Below are positions 43,358-51,469 of a stretch of 64,000 bases of DNA, one piece after another (position 1 is the stretch's first letter; each line of letters begins with the position of its first letter). The DNA comes from an uncultured Mogibacterium sp. GTDB lineage: Bacteria; Bacillota; Clostridia; Peptostreptococcales; Anaerovoracaceae. The notes beneath the pieces are model-generated. The model had not been told where the DNA came from, searched no databases, and saw nothing but the letters and a program-made list of their open reading frames with translations. The translations under genes were made by a program, and so were the position numbers. Location of the stretch: assembly GCF_938041965.1 (NCBI RefSeq), contig NZ_CALISE010000014.1:4835-68834 (forward strand). The letters run 5' to 3'.

Positions 43358-44575
43358 ATGATGAGATTTACAAATCCTAGGGATTTATATCACGGTAAAG
43401 GTGCTCTGGAGGCACTTAAATCGCTGAAAGGCAAGAGGGCTGTTATATGCGTGGGTGGCGGAAGTATGAAGAGGTTTGGCTTCCTAGATAAGGCTCAGCA
43501 GTATTTAGAAGAAGCGGGCATGGAGGTTGCTCTAATCGAGGGAATTGAGTCAGATCCTTCCGTAACTACAGTCATGGATGGTGCCCGCAAGATGCTCGAA
43601 TTTGAACCTGACTGGATTGTTGCAATTGGTGGAGGCTCTCCAATTGACGCTGCGAAGGCTATGTGGATTAAGTACGAGTACCCAGAATGTACATTTGAGG
43701 ACATGTGCAAGGTGTTTGGGCTTCCTGAACTTCGAAAGAAGGCACACTTCTGCGCAGTATCCTCTACATCGGGAACTGCCACAGAAGTTACTGCTTTTTC
43801 CGTAATTACTGACTATGACAAGGGTATCAAATATCCGCTCGCAGATTTCCAGATTACACCAGACGTAGCTATTGTCGATCCAGATCTTGCAGAGACGATG
43901 CCACAGAAGCTTGTAGCGCATACAGGAATGGATGCTCTTACACATGCGATAGAAGCCTTTGTATCATTAGCCGCATCGGATTATACAGATGCCCCAGCTT
44001 TATACGCTATACAGATGATTCAGAAGAATCTGGTTTCGTCGTATGAGGGAGATATGGAAGCGAGAGATGTTATGCATAATGCACAGTGTCTAGCTGGAAT
44101 TGCATTCTCAAGCGGGCTGCTCGGTATAGTGCACTCTATGGCACATAAGACAGGTGCTGCATTTGACGACTATGGTGCGCATATCATCCATGGTGCTGCT
44201 AATGCAATGTATCTACCAAAGGTTATCGCATTCAATGCAAAGGATGAGAGAGCTGCGGAGAGATTTGCTGTAATTGCAGATACGCTCAAGCTAGGTGGAG
44301 AGAGTAGAGATGAGAAGATTAAGAATCTGATTGAATGGCTGAGAGGCATGAATGATGCTTTAAATATATCTCATGGCATCAAGAACTACGGTGCGGATAG
44401 CTATCCAGCAGAGAAAGGATTTGTTCCAGAAGATGTGTTCCTAGCAAGATTACCTGAGATTGCAAAGAATGCTATCCTAGATGCTTGTACAGGTGCAAAT
44501 CCTCGTAAAATTAATCAAGAAGAAATGGAAAACCTACTTAAGGCCTGCTACTACGATACGGAGGTGGACTTCTAA
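43358..44575 (+). CDS. Iron-containing alcohol dehydrogenase
   Basis: This 405-residue group III dehydrogenase has the nucleotide-binding GGGSPIDAAK and the iron ligands in HTGMDALTHAIEAF (Asp upstream, His here) and GIVHSMAHKTGAAFDDYGA followed by HGAANA. It interconverts aldehydes or ketones and alcohols with NAD(P)H in the cytoplasm; butanol/ethanol-type or 4-hydroxybutyrate-type substrates are possible. GAGGAGGT precedes the ATG. A Rex-like operator suggests induction when NADH accumulates. Confidence 0.9.
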   Translation: MMRFTNPRDLYHGKGALEALKSLKGKRAVICVGGGSMKRFGFLDKAQQYLEEAGMEVALIEGIESDPSVTTVMDGARKMLEFEPDWIVAIGGGSPIDAAKAMWIKYEYPECTFEDMCKVFGLPELRKKAHFCAVSSTSGTATEVTAFSVITDYDKGIKYPLADFQITPDVAIVDPDLAETMPQKLVAHTGMDALTHAIEAFVSLAASDYTDAPALYAIQMIQKNLVSSYEGDMEARDVMHNAQCLAGIAFSSGLLGIVHSMAHKTGAAFDDYGAHIIHGAANAMYLPKVIAFNAKDERAAERFAVIADTLKLGGESRDEKIKNLIEWLRGMNDALNISHGIKNYGADSYPAEKGFVPEDVFLARLPEIAKNAILDACTGANPRKINQEEMENLLKACYYDTEVDF

Positions 44576-44646
44576 AGCTCGTAAGTACACTGCCCATTAC
44601 TCCTTTAATGGGTCAAAGTGGGAGTGTAATCGATGCAAAAGTATGG

Positions 44647-44676
44647 AGGGCTGTGATATGACCACAGCCCTTTGTT
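44647..44676 (+). terminator. Terminator after the alcohol dehydrogenase gene
   Basis: AGGGCTGTG (44647-44655) pairs with CACAGCCCT (44663-44671), followed by TTGTTT. A weaker CCCATTA/TAATGGG hairpin lies about 50 bases earlier. Confidence 0.75.
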
Positions 44677-44811
44677 TATGATGATATGGAGCTGTGTCGC
44701 TATAAAAATACAATCAATTTCTAAATTGCGAATTATAGCTCTATAAATGTGAAAAATATACGGAATTATTTACATTTATCGTGATTAATATGCATATGAT
44801 TGATAAAAAAC

Positions 44812-44840
44812 TTGCAAGAATTGATTGTATAATTTATAAT
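44812..44840 (+). promoter_or_regulatory. Promoter of the second ACP gene and rex
   Basis: TTGCAA (44812-44817) and TATAAT (44835-44840) are separated by exactly 17 bases, 31 bases before the ACP start codon. Confidence 0.75.
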
Positions 44841-44871
44841 TAACGTTGAATTTCAAAAGGAGGTTAGAGCT

Positions 44872-45099
44872 ATGACTTTTGATACAATCAGAGATATAGT
44901 AGTCGAGCAGCTTGGAGTTGATGCTGATATGGTTCAGATGGACACCAACTTGATGAAAGATCTCGAAGCAGATTCGCTTGATGCTGTAGAAATCATTCTT
45001 GGCGTTGAGGAAGCTTTCGGTCTAGACATTCCAGATGAAGAAGCTGAGAAGTTTGAGACTGTTAAGGATTTAGTAGAGTACGTAGATTCACACAAGTAA
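44872..45099 (+). CDS. Second acyl carrier protein
   Basis: This 75-residue ACP has DSLDAVEI with Ser35 as the phosphopantetheine site, preceded by AAAGGAGG. It is related to, but clearly distinct from, the operon ACP at 14476 (for example VKDLVEYVDSHK at the end). It lies in front of rex, away from any fab gene. It may serve a specialised pathway or be a growth-condition-specific ACP. The name acpP is left to the copy in the fab operon. Confidence 0.93.
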   Translation: MTFDTIRDIVVEQLGVDADMVQMDTNLMKDLEADSLDAVEIILGVEEAFGLDIPDEEAEKFETVKDLVEYVDSHK

Positions 45100-45137
45100 G
45101 AAACACGAAAATTGTCGAGTTGGGGTGGGAAGTATTT

Positions 45138-45791
45138 ATGAAAAGCAACAATACAAAGGTATCAAATGCGATTATCCGCAGACTGCCAAGATATAGAAGA
45201 TATTTGAACGAACTTCGTAAGCAGGGCGTTAAGAAAATCTCTTCTAATGAATTAAGTGAGCTTATTGGTTATACTGCATCTCAGATTAGACAGGATCTCA
45301 ATACATTTGGTGGCTTTGGCCAGCAGGGATACGGTTATTCAGTTGATTCTCTATTCCATGAGATTAACAAGATTCTAGGTCTTGACCGTGAGTACAAGAC
45401 TATCGTAGTTGGTATTGGTAATCTTGGTCAGGCAATCACGAACTACACTTATTACTACAAGATTGGATTTAATATCGTTGGTCTCTTCGATGTTAATCCA
45501 AAGCTAGTAGGTCTGAGCATCAATGATGTACTTGTTCGCGATTTTTCTGAGATGAGCGATTTTGTAAAGGAAAATGACATAGATATTGCGATTATCTGCG
45601 TTAACCGTGAGAATGCACAGAAAGTCACAGATGTTCTTGTCGATGCTGGTATTGAGGGAATCTGGAATTTTGCACCAGTAGATCTCAATGTACCAAACGA
45701 TGTTGCTGTTGAGAATGTTCATCTAAGTGATAGTTTACACACGCTATCGTTCTTAATCAGAAGCAATGAGCTAGAAGATGCTGATAAGTAA
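45138..45791 (+). CDS. rex: Redox-sensing transcriptional repressor Rex
   Basis: This 217-residue protein joins an N-terminal winged helix (IIRRLPRYRRYLNEL; SSNELSELIGYTASQIRQDL) to a Rossmann domain with VVGIGNLGQAI. Rex binds operators at low NADH/NAD+ and leaves them when NADH rises, turning on fermentative reductases. ATG 45138 follows GGGTGGG; an upstream TTG is unlikely. Its neighbours are an ACP and an iron alcohol dehydrogenase with a Rex-like site. Confidence 0.95.
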   Translation: MKSNNTKVSNAIIRRLPRYRRYLNELRKQGVKKISSNELSELIGYTASQIRQDLNTFGGFGQQGYGYSVDSLFHEINKILGLDREYKTIVVGIGNLGQAITNYTYYYKIGFNIVGLFDVNPKLVGLSINDVLVRDFSEMSDFVKENDIDIAIICVNRENAQKVTDVLVDAGIEGIWNFAPVDLNVPNDVAVENVHLSDSLHTLSFLIRSNELEDADK

Positions 45792-45818
45792 ATAGTTAGA
45801 CATAATTCAAAGAAAAGA

Positions 45819-45850
45819 AATGGTTGGGCAGTGCCCAGCCATTTTGTTTG
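45819..45850 (+). terminator. Terminator after rex
   Basis: AATGGTTGGGC (45819-45829) pairs with GCCCAGCCATT (45833-45843, one G-U pair), followed by TTGTTTG. Confidence 0.82.
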
Positions 45851-45872
45851 TATGTATTTTGAGGTAGGGCAT

Positions 45873-45900
45873 AAAAAAACCCCTGTGCAAAGCACAGGGG
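45873..45900 (-). terminator. Terminator of the minus-strand ferredoxin gene
   Basis: CCCCTGTG (45880-45887) pairs with CACAGGGG (45893-45900). On the minus strand the stem is followed by seven T (45873-45879). Confidence 0.88.
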
Positions 45901-45931
45901 AAATTGCTACCTTTGGTATATCCTTAACGGA

Positions 45932-46099
45932 TTATTCCTGAGCAGGTGCTCCTACTGGACATACATCTGCGCAAGCTCCGCAGTCAATGCAAGTATCTGC
46001 ATCGATTACATAAGGTGTTCCTTCTGTAATAGCCTCTACAGGGCAACCATCCATGCAAGCACCACAGCTGATGCAATCTTCACTAATCTTATAAGCCAT
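45932..46099 (-). CDS. 2[4Fe-4S] ferredoxin
   Basis: This 55-residue clostridial-type ferredoxin, MAYKISEDCISCGACMDG and onward, has two CxxCxxCxxxCP clusters (CISCGACMDGCP and CIDCGACADVCP). It is the soluble low-potential electron carrier that would accept electrons from the 2-oxoacid oxidoreductase encoded at 10836-14190. AGGAGG precedes its ATG on the minus strand, and a strong terminator follows. It is transcribed divergently from the P-loop gene at 46212. Confidence 0.95.
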   Translation of the reverse strand: MAYKISEDCISCGACMDGCPVEAITEGTPYVIDADTCIDCGACADVCPVGAPAQE

Positions 46100-46156
46100 A
46101 ATAATCCTCCTATGATAAACAATTCATTTGATTTCTTTATCAGCATTGTATCATGG

Positions 46157-46162
46157 TATAAT
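46157..46162 (+). promoter_or_regulatory. -10 element of the P-loop/Asp23 gene
   Basis: TATAAT lies 50 bases before the start codon. A matching -35 is weak (TCTTTA at 46134-46139, about 17 bases upstream). Confidence 0.4.
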
Positions 46163-46211
46163 GGGTTTGATAAAGTTAACTTTTTGTGAAGTTTTCAAGG
46201 AATAACGTTAT

Positions 46212-47066
46212 ATGAAGGTATATTCATTTACAGGAAAAAGTGGGACTGGCAAGAGCTATCAAGCAATTAGGGTTGCTAAGGAAAAGGGGATTCCGGCGCT
46301 GATTGATGATGGTCTTTTGATTTATAAAAATAAAATTGTGGCAGGCAGATCAGCAAAAAAATGTGAATCCAGAGCTAAAGCGATGCGCACTGCACTTTTC
46401 AATTATGAAGATCACAGAATCGATGTGCAGAAAAAGATAAAAGCCCTCAAGATTAAGAAACTACTCGTGCTCGGTACATCTGACCATATGGTGGATATAA
46501 TAACCGACACACTAGAAATACCAAGGGCTATAGAGAGACTATACATTGAGGATTACACCAGTGCTGGTGAACGTGAACTTGCGGCGGAGCGTCGCTACAA
46601 CCATGGTGAACACGTTATTCCAGCGCCAATGGGTGATTTAAAGAGAGATTTTGCAGGGTACTTCATGAATCCGCAGAGATTTCTCAAAAACTGGAACCTC
46701 GCTAACGATGAGACAGATAAGTATGAGAAAACTGTGGTTATGCCACAATATGTTTATAATGGAAATTACACGATTAATGAGAACGTAATCGGTGATATTA
46801 TCAGGATTGTGGCTAGGAAGTATCGACGGAACATCAGGGTGACAAATTTTTATAACAATGGAAAAACTGGCAGTTTGGTAATCGAGCTGGATCTAAAAGT
46901 TAGGAAGACTGTCGACTGTATGCGCTCCTGCATTATCCTGCAAAGGGACGTTAAGCGCAGCATAGAACAGATGACATCATTTCAGGTAAAGTGTGTAAAT
47001 GTTAACATTAAGGAGCTAGTGCTCGACCGCGAGATAATGCGTAATCATGGCAGGAAGCAGGCGTAA
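46212..47066 (+). CDS. P-loop ATPase with a C-terminal Asp23/Gls24-like domain
   Basis: This 284-residue protein starts with a Walker A motif, FTGKSGTGKSYQA (GKSGTGKS at 8-15), in a compact ATPase domain to about residue 175. The C-terminal 100 residues (from about 183: GNYTINENVIGDIIRIVARK, then GSLVIELDLKVRK, IEQMTSFQVKCVNVNIKEL) resemble the Asp23/Gls24 (DUF322) alkaline-shock/envelope-stress fold. I have no named family for this pairing. No signal peptide or membrane segment is seen. The gene stands alone, divergent from the ferredoxin gene. Confidence 0.75.
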   Translation: MKVYSFTGKSGTGKSYQAIRVAKEKGIPALIDDGLLIYKNKIVAGRSAKKCESRAKAMRTALFNYEDHRIDVQKKIKALKIKKLLVLGTSDHMVDIITDTLEIPRAIERLYIEDYTSAGERELAAERRYNHGEHVIPAPMGDLKRDFAGYFMNPQRFLKNWNLANDETDKYEKTVVMPQYVYNGNYTINENVIGDIIRIVARKYRRNIRVTNFYNNGKTGSLVIELDLKVRKTVDCMRSCIILQRDVKRSIEQMTSFQVKCVNVNIKELVLDREIMRNHGRKQA

Positions 47067-47166
47067 GGTAAAACTGCAACTAAAATATGGGCAGTGGTTT
47101 TCAGACCATACGATTGCTGAATAGCGAATGAGCGAGCTTTAATTATATAAATTCATTATAATAAAA

Positions 47167-47200
47167 CAGCAGCCCACAGGATATCACCTATGGGCTGCTG
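47167..47200. terminator. Bidirectional terminator between convergent genes
   Basis: CAGCAGCCCA (47167-47176) pairs with TGGGCTGCTG (47191-47200), with T-rich sequence on both sides. Confidence 0.75.
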
Positions 47201-47221
47201 ATCTTATTTCTGATTGTGAAG

Positions 47222-47734
47222 CTATCTCTCTATATGCTCGTTAATAATATCTATGTAGCGATCAAGCCTCGGTAATAGTAGTTTTTGAATAATCTTTTCA
47301 AACCTATTATGCGTAGGTATCGCAAATACAAATGTCACAGCTATTAAGAAAGCTCCTACCATAAAGCATATTATAGCAAGTGGTAACATTTCTGTAATAA
47401 TCTGAGCCATGATACCTACTAGAAATAAAAGACCACTCTCAATAAACAAAAATATTGGCAGTGGGGCCTTGTATCCTCTAGGTTCTGCTTCATATGATAG
47501 GGTTGAAGTTTCTCCGGATGTCGATACGATGTCGAATTTTAAAGTTTTTATATTGATCAATAAACCGGAAAGATTTCTGCCTTCAGGAGTTTTTTGCAGA
47601 GCCTTTAACGCTTTACGATCTAAAGAATAACTTTGAGGGTTGTCCACACCATTGTATGAAAGGAGTCCCTTAAGAGCGATTTGTACGACTTCAGCGGAAG
47701 CGTTAATATTTACATTCCCTTTTAATATATTCAT
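47222..47734 (-). CDS. Membrane protein of unknown function (170 residues)
   Basis: The N-terminal half is soluble and basic/polar (residues 1-90, MNILKGNVNINASAEVVQIA). Two hydrophobic segments follow at about 92-112 and 117-140, and the C-terminus ends in an amphipathic helix (KIIQKLLLPRLDRYIDIINE). No catalytic motif is visible. It is the most distal of three minus-strand membrane-protein genes with short gaps (about 40 bases each), probably one operon. I do not recognise the family. Confidence 0.65.
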   Translation of the reverse strand: MNILKGNVNINASAEVVQIALKGLLSYNGVDNPQSYSLDRKALKALQKTPEGRNLSGLLINIKTLKFDIVSTSGETSTLSYEAEPRGYKAPLPIFLFIESGLLFLVGIMAQIITEMLPLAIICFMVGAFLIAVTFVFAIPTHNRFEKIIQKLLLPRLDRYIDIINEHIER

Positions 47735-47773
47735 TATAAATTACTCCTCAAACTTTGATTGCTAAGCAGAGCT

Positions 47774-48259
47774 TTAATTATCCGTCTTTCCGCTATACAT
47801 TAGCCATATAATAAACGCTATTTCAGCGATTGAAGCTACTACACCTAAAATCAGAGCTAAGCTTCCGATTACAAGGATAAAAATGCAGATTAACACTCCA
47901 AATATATCTAGGAGCATAGGAATCAAGTAGAGCGATTGTCTTTTCTTTATATCAAAATTATCATTTAAATCGGCAGCGTTATTTAGACACAATGCTAATA
48001 CCGTAACGGATGCGATCAATAATAATATAAAGACAAATCCCATGAACATCAGTTTGAATAGCGTAGTTATATCCTGATAGAAGAAGTAGCTACTACCGAC
48101 CACGATGTCATTTGATATCGATGTTCCGAGGGTAAGATAAAGCACGATACGTGTTGCTGCGAAACAAAGGTACGCTATTAACGACCGTTTGATTGACTTT
48201 TCTAGCTTTTCTTTCGAATAAAACTTAGTCTCTATGTTTTTCATATCTCTATTTGGCAA
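47774..48259 (-). CDS. Four-helix membrane protein of unknown function (161 residues)
   Basis: After a short basic N-terminus (KFYSKEKLEKSIKRSL) it has four hydrophobic segments (about residues 27-45, 70-90, 112-130 and 135-155), with a conserved-looking polar loop NNAADLNDNFDIKKRQ. It may start with TTG at 48259 or, giving MKNIET, at ATG 48244. It is the middle gene of the three-gene membrane cluster. Function unknown. Confidence 0.6.
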   Translation of the reverse strand: MPNRDMKNIETKFYSKEKLEKSIKRSLIAYLCFAATRIVLYLTLGTSISNDIVVGSSYFFYQDITTLFKLMFMGFVFILLLIASVTVLALCLNNAADLNDNFDIKKRQSLYLIPMLLDIFGVLICIFILVIGSLALILGVVASIAEIAFIIWLMYSGKTDN

Positions 48260-48298
48260 ATCTCTCTTTAGTTCAAATAAATCACGTTTAAGCTCTGA

Positions 48299-48874
48299 TT
48301 AAGCTTCGGTGTCACCTGAAGGACTATTATCTTCAGACTTAACTTCGTAATCGACATCGACAGGTACAGCTTCAGCTTCTTGTTCAGCTGGTGCAGTCTC
48401 TGCCTTCTGTACAGGTGCAGCCTGAGTGGAATTAGCACTATCAGAAGACTTCTTAAGTTCTGCAACTGCGCCAAAATCAAGGTTGCTTTCAAAGTTGCTC
48501 TCGCCCTGTAGTTTTCTGAACTGGGTGATCGATACTCCGCAGAGAATCCATGTGATAATTCCAAGTACAAGTCCGAGTAATGCGAGTATACCGGCTATAA
48601 CAGCTCCGACGATGAGCAGTATAAACCCAGTGTTCTTACCATGGTTCTTGGTCATAAGTACTGCTGAGCAAATGGTTACTACAAATGATACGATAAAGAG
48701 ACCGATAAGTGTAGCTCTCTGTAAATTGAACATCTCCATGTAGTAACCGCTTAATCCGAAATTAGATGTTAGATACTGGTTAGTAATTTTAATTACTATA
48801 AACGCTACTACTGTGGCGATTATGAGTACGGTGTTGAGAATTATACCTTTCTTTGCAATGCTCTGTTCTGTCAT
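48299..48874 (-). CDS. Membrane protein with an acidic Ala/Glu-rich tail, unknown function (191 residues)
   Basis: Four hydrophobic segments (about 10-28, 55-73, 84-100 and 100-118) are followed by a long hydrophilic tail rich in Ala, Glu, Pro and Val (QAAPVQKAETAPAEQEAEAV). AAGAAAGGAA before the ATG supports the start. It leads the cluster of three minus-strand membrane genes. It resembles no enzyme; a low-complexity tail of this kind is common in small envelope proteins. Confidence 0.65.
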   Translation of the reverse strand: MTEQSIAKKGIILNTVLIIATVVAFIVIKITNQYLTSNFGLSGYYMEMFNLQRATLIGLFIVSFVVTICSAVLMTKNHGKNTGFILLIVGAVIAGILALLGLVLGIITWILCGVSITQFRKLQGESNFESNLDFGAVAELKKSSDSANSTQAAPVQKAETAPAEQEAEAVPVDVDYEVKSEDNSPSGDTEA

Positions 48875-48957
48875 AACTATTCCTTTCTTAACAAAAAAAT
48901 CTACTTAATTGTAACATATTTGAGCAAATGCACATAGTTTTTAATCTACATTCTGTG

Positions 48958-48966
48958 TGTTATAAT
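48958..48966 (+). promoter_or_regulatory. Extended -10 promoter of the class II aldolase gene
   Basis: TGTTATAAT is an extended -10 (TG, one base, TATAAT at 48961-48966), 61 bases before the aldolase ATG. The -35 region is poor, as usual for extended -10 promoters. Confidence 0.55.
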
Positions 48967-49026
48967 GTAAATTAATCATGAGGGTTACGGTCATTTGAAA
49001 TTCGAACCGAGAAAGGGAGGTTATTA

Positions 49027-49968
49027 ATGGCACTTGTAACAACAACAGAGATGTTTAAGAAAGCATACGATGGAGGCTACGCTATCGGAGCTTTTAATGT
49101 TAATAATATGGAAATTGTACAGGGAATCACCGAAGCTTGTAAGGAGGAGAATTCACCTGTGATACTTCAGGTGTCAAAGGGTGCTCGCTCTTATGCTAGC
49201 CATACTTATCTCATGAAGCTCGTTGAGGCAGCGGTTATGGATTGTCCTGATATTCCAATTGCACTTCACCTTGATCACGGTCCGGACTTCGAGACTTGTA
49301 AGTCATGCATAGATGGTGGGTTTACTTCTGTAATGATTGACGCTTCTTCAAGACCGTTTGAAGAGAATATTGAAATTACTAAGCAGGTTGTAGATTATGC
49401 ACATAAGTATGGCGTTGTAGTTGAAGCTGAACTTGGCACACTTGCAGGCATTGAGGATGATGTGGTTGTTTCAGCAGAGGATTCATCATATACTCGACCT
49501 GAAGAGGTTGAGGAGTTTGTGCGTAGGACCGGCTGTGATTCACTTGCAATTGCTATAGGAACGAGTCATGGAGCATTTAAGTTTAAACCGGGTACTAAGC
49601 CACAGCTAAGGTTTGACGTGCTTCACGAGTGCGAGAAGAAGCTGCCAGGATTCCCAATAGTACTTCATGGAGCATCGTCTGTTCCACAGGAGTATGTGCA
49701 CATGATAAATACTTATGGTGGAGCGATGAAGGATGCGATAGGTGTTCCGGAGGATCAACTAAGAGAAGCTGCTCGTTCGGCAGTATGCAAGATTAATATA
49801 GATTCAGATCTTAGACTAGCGATGACAGGTTCAGTTAGGAAGCATCTTGTTGAGTGCCCTGCAGATTTTGACCCTAGGCAGTATCTGAAGCCTGCAAGGG
49901 CTAATATCAAGGAGATTGTAAGGCACAAGATTGTAAATGTTCTTGGCTGTTCAGGAAAAGCGCTATAA
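49027..49968 (+). CDS. fba: Class II fructose-bisphosphate aldolase
   Basis: This 313-residue zinc aldolase has IGAFNVNNMEIVQGI, the metal-site IALHLDHGPDFETC, EAELGTLAG, IGTSHGAFKF and VLHGASSVP. It cleaves fructose 1,6-bisphosphate in glycolysis and gluconeogenesis. GGGAGGTT precedes the ATG. It stands alone with its own promoter and a downstream hairpin. A tagatose-bisphosphate preference cannot be excluded from sequence alone. Confidence 0.93.
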   Translation: MALVTTTEMFKKAYDGGYAIGAFNVNNMEIVQGITEACKEENSPVILQVSKGARSYASHTYLMKLVEAAVMDCPDIPIALHLDHGPDFETCKSCIDGGFTSVMIDASSRPFEENIEITKQVVDYAHKYGVVVEAELGTLAGIEDDVVVSAEDSSYTRPEEVEEFVRRTGCDSLAIAIGTSHGAFKFKPGTKPQLRFDVLHECEKKLPGFPIVLHGASSVPQEYVHMINTYGGAMKDAIGVPEDQLREAARSAVCKINIDSDLRLAMTGSVRKHLVECPADFDPRQYLKPARANIKEIVRHKIVNVLGCSGKAL

Positions 49969-49997
49969 TACTTGAAAAATATCATTTTACGAGGTTA

Positions 49998-50024
49998 AGA
50001 GCATTGCGCAGAGCGCAATGCTCT
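49998..50024 (+). terminator. Perfect 12-bp hairpin after the aldolase gene
   Basis: AGAGCATTGCGC (49998-50009) and its exact reverse complement (50013-50024) enclose 3 bases. The following ACTATTATAG is not a classical T-run, so termination may be weak or the hairpin may protect the mRNA 3' end. Confidence 0.6.
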
Positions 50025-50074
50025 ACTATTATAGACATATGAAAAAAATAATTACATTTGTTTAAGAGGTTTAG

Positions 50075-51469
50075 ATGAAAATACTTTATTTTGACTGCGC
50101 GACTGGTATCAGTGGCAATATGGCTATTGGAGCGCTTTTAGAGATCTGTGATGGTGAGCAATATTTGAGAGATGAGCTCGCCAAGCTTGAGGTTCCAGGA
50201 TATCAATTAAATGTAATTAAGAGGGATTCTCATGGAATTGACGGAACATATGTTGAGGTATTAGAGGCTAATACAGGAATACCAGTTGATGCAATACATG
50301 ATGGGAACAAGAATGTAGGTAGCAGTGCTACTCTGGGGCTCCATCACGGACATACTCATAGTCATCATCACGAGCTTGATTCCAGCCCAGAACACCACTC
50401 TCATGGTCACTATCACGACCATAACCATGACCACTCTTTAGACAATCACTGTCATAATCATCAAGATGACAATGATAATAATCACAATCACAATTACGTT
50501 CATAGGACATATGCTGATATTAAGCAGATAATAGAAGGCAGTGGAATTACAGAAGCTGCAAAGGAACTTTCTAGATCCATGTTTCAGAAAGTTGCAGCTG
50601 CTGAAGCGGCAGTTCATGGTAAGCCGATAGATGAGGTTCATTTCCACGAGGTTGGTGCTATTGATTCGATAGTTGATATTGTCAGTGTAGCAATTTTGAT
50701 GGATTACATAAAGCCAGATAGAGTTATATCGAGTGTTGTTTCTGACGGATACGGCACTATTAAGTGTGCGCATGGGGTGTTAAGCGTTCCAGTGCCGGCA
50801 ACATCGATGATTTATAAAAATGAACATATTATATTTAAGCAAATCGAAGTTCCAACGGAACTCGTAACACCTACGGGAGCAGCGATTATATCTACTTTTG
50901 CCGAATCATACGGACTGATGCCGGAGATGAATCTAAATAAAATTGGTATTGGAGTAGGTAGTCGCAATATCGGTGGACCTAATACGCTGAGGGTTTTTCT
51001 CGGGGAAGATGTTACAGCAGAAGGCGAGACTCAGAATGGTGATATTATAGTTGTAAATTCTAATATCGATGATTCAAGTGGAGAGGACCTCGGGTATGTG
51101 CTTGAGAAACTTATGGATGCGGGTGCTCTTGATGTTTCCTATGCTCCAATCTTCATGAAGAAGAATAGACCCGCGTATAGGCTCGAAGTTATATGTAGGG
51201 CCGAAACTAGAGAGAAACTCAGCGAAATCATCTTTGACGAAACAACTACAATTGGTGTTAGATATTATCCAGTGCAGCGTGAGGAACTTACGAGGGTTAG
51301 AACTCTGGTGGATACGGAGCTAGGGCAGATTGAAGCAAAGCAGGTATCTACGATATCTGGGCATACATACACATATCCGGAGTACGAGAGCATGAAGTCT
51401 ATAGCTTCAGAGCTTGGGATATCGATGAAGTCAGTACGAGCTACATTTGGGAAGGGATTGAGAGATTGA
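50075..51469 (+). CDS. larC: Nickel pincer cofactor biosynthesis protein LarC
   Basis: LarC inserts nickel into the pyridinium-type pincer cofactor of lactate racemase and related enzymes, using CTP. This 464-residue protein starts ILYFDCATGISGNMAIGALL and has VHFHEVGAIDSIVDIV, VPTELVTPTGAAI and a C-terminal domain around RVRTLVDTE. A histidine-rich loop spans residues 90-143 with 21 His, likely a nickel store. In some lactobacilli larC is split and joined by ribosomal frameshifting; here it is one continuous frame. No larA, larB or larE lies in the window. Confidence 0.93.
   Translation: MKILYFDCATGISGNMAIGALLEICDGEQYLRDELAKLEVPGYQLNVIKRDSHGIDGTYVEVLEANTGIPVDAIHDGNKNVGSSATLGLHHGHTHSHHHELDSSPEHHSHGHYHDHNHDHSLDNHCHNHQDDNDNNHNHNYVHRTYADIKQIIEGSGITEAAKELSRSMFQKVAAAEAAVHGKPIDEVHFHEVGAIDSIVDIVSVAILMDYIKPDRVISSVVSDGYGTIKCAHGVLSVPVPATSMIYKNEHIIFKQIEVPTELVTPTGAAIISTFAESYGLMPEMNLNKIGIGVGSRNIGGPNTLRVFLGEDVTAEGETQNGDIIVVNSNIDDSSGEDLGYVLEKLMDAGALDVSYAPIFMKKNRPAYRLEVICRAETREKLSEIIFDETTTIGVRYYPVQREELTRVRTLVDTELGQIEAKQVSTISGHTYTYPEYESMKSIASELGISMKSVRATFGKGLRD

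Noticed and set aside
48268..48570. 100-codon minus-strand frame overlapping the membrane-protein gene at 48299-48874
   Set aside because: It lies almost entirely inside a better-supported gene in another frame and shows no binding site or sensible domain.
50390..50510. Short repeats in the CAY-rich stretch of larC as a tandem repeat array or CRISPR
   Set aside because: The pattern arises from consecutive His/Asp/Asn codons in the histidine-rich loop; there are no regular repeats or spacers. No CRISPR array was seen in the window.
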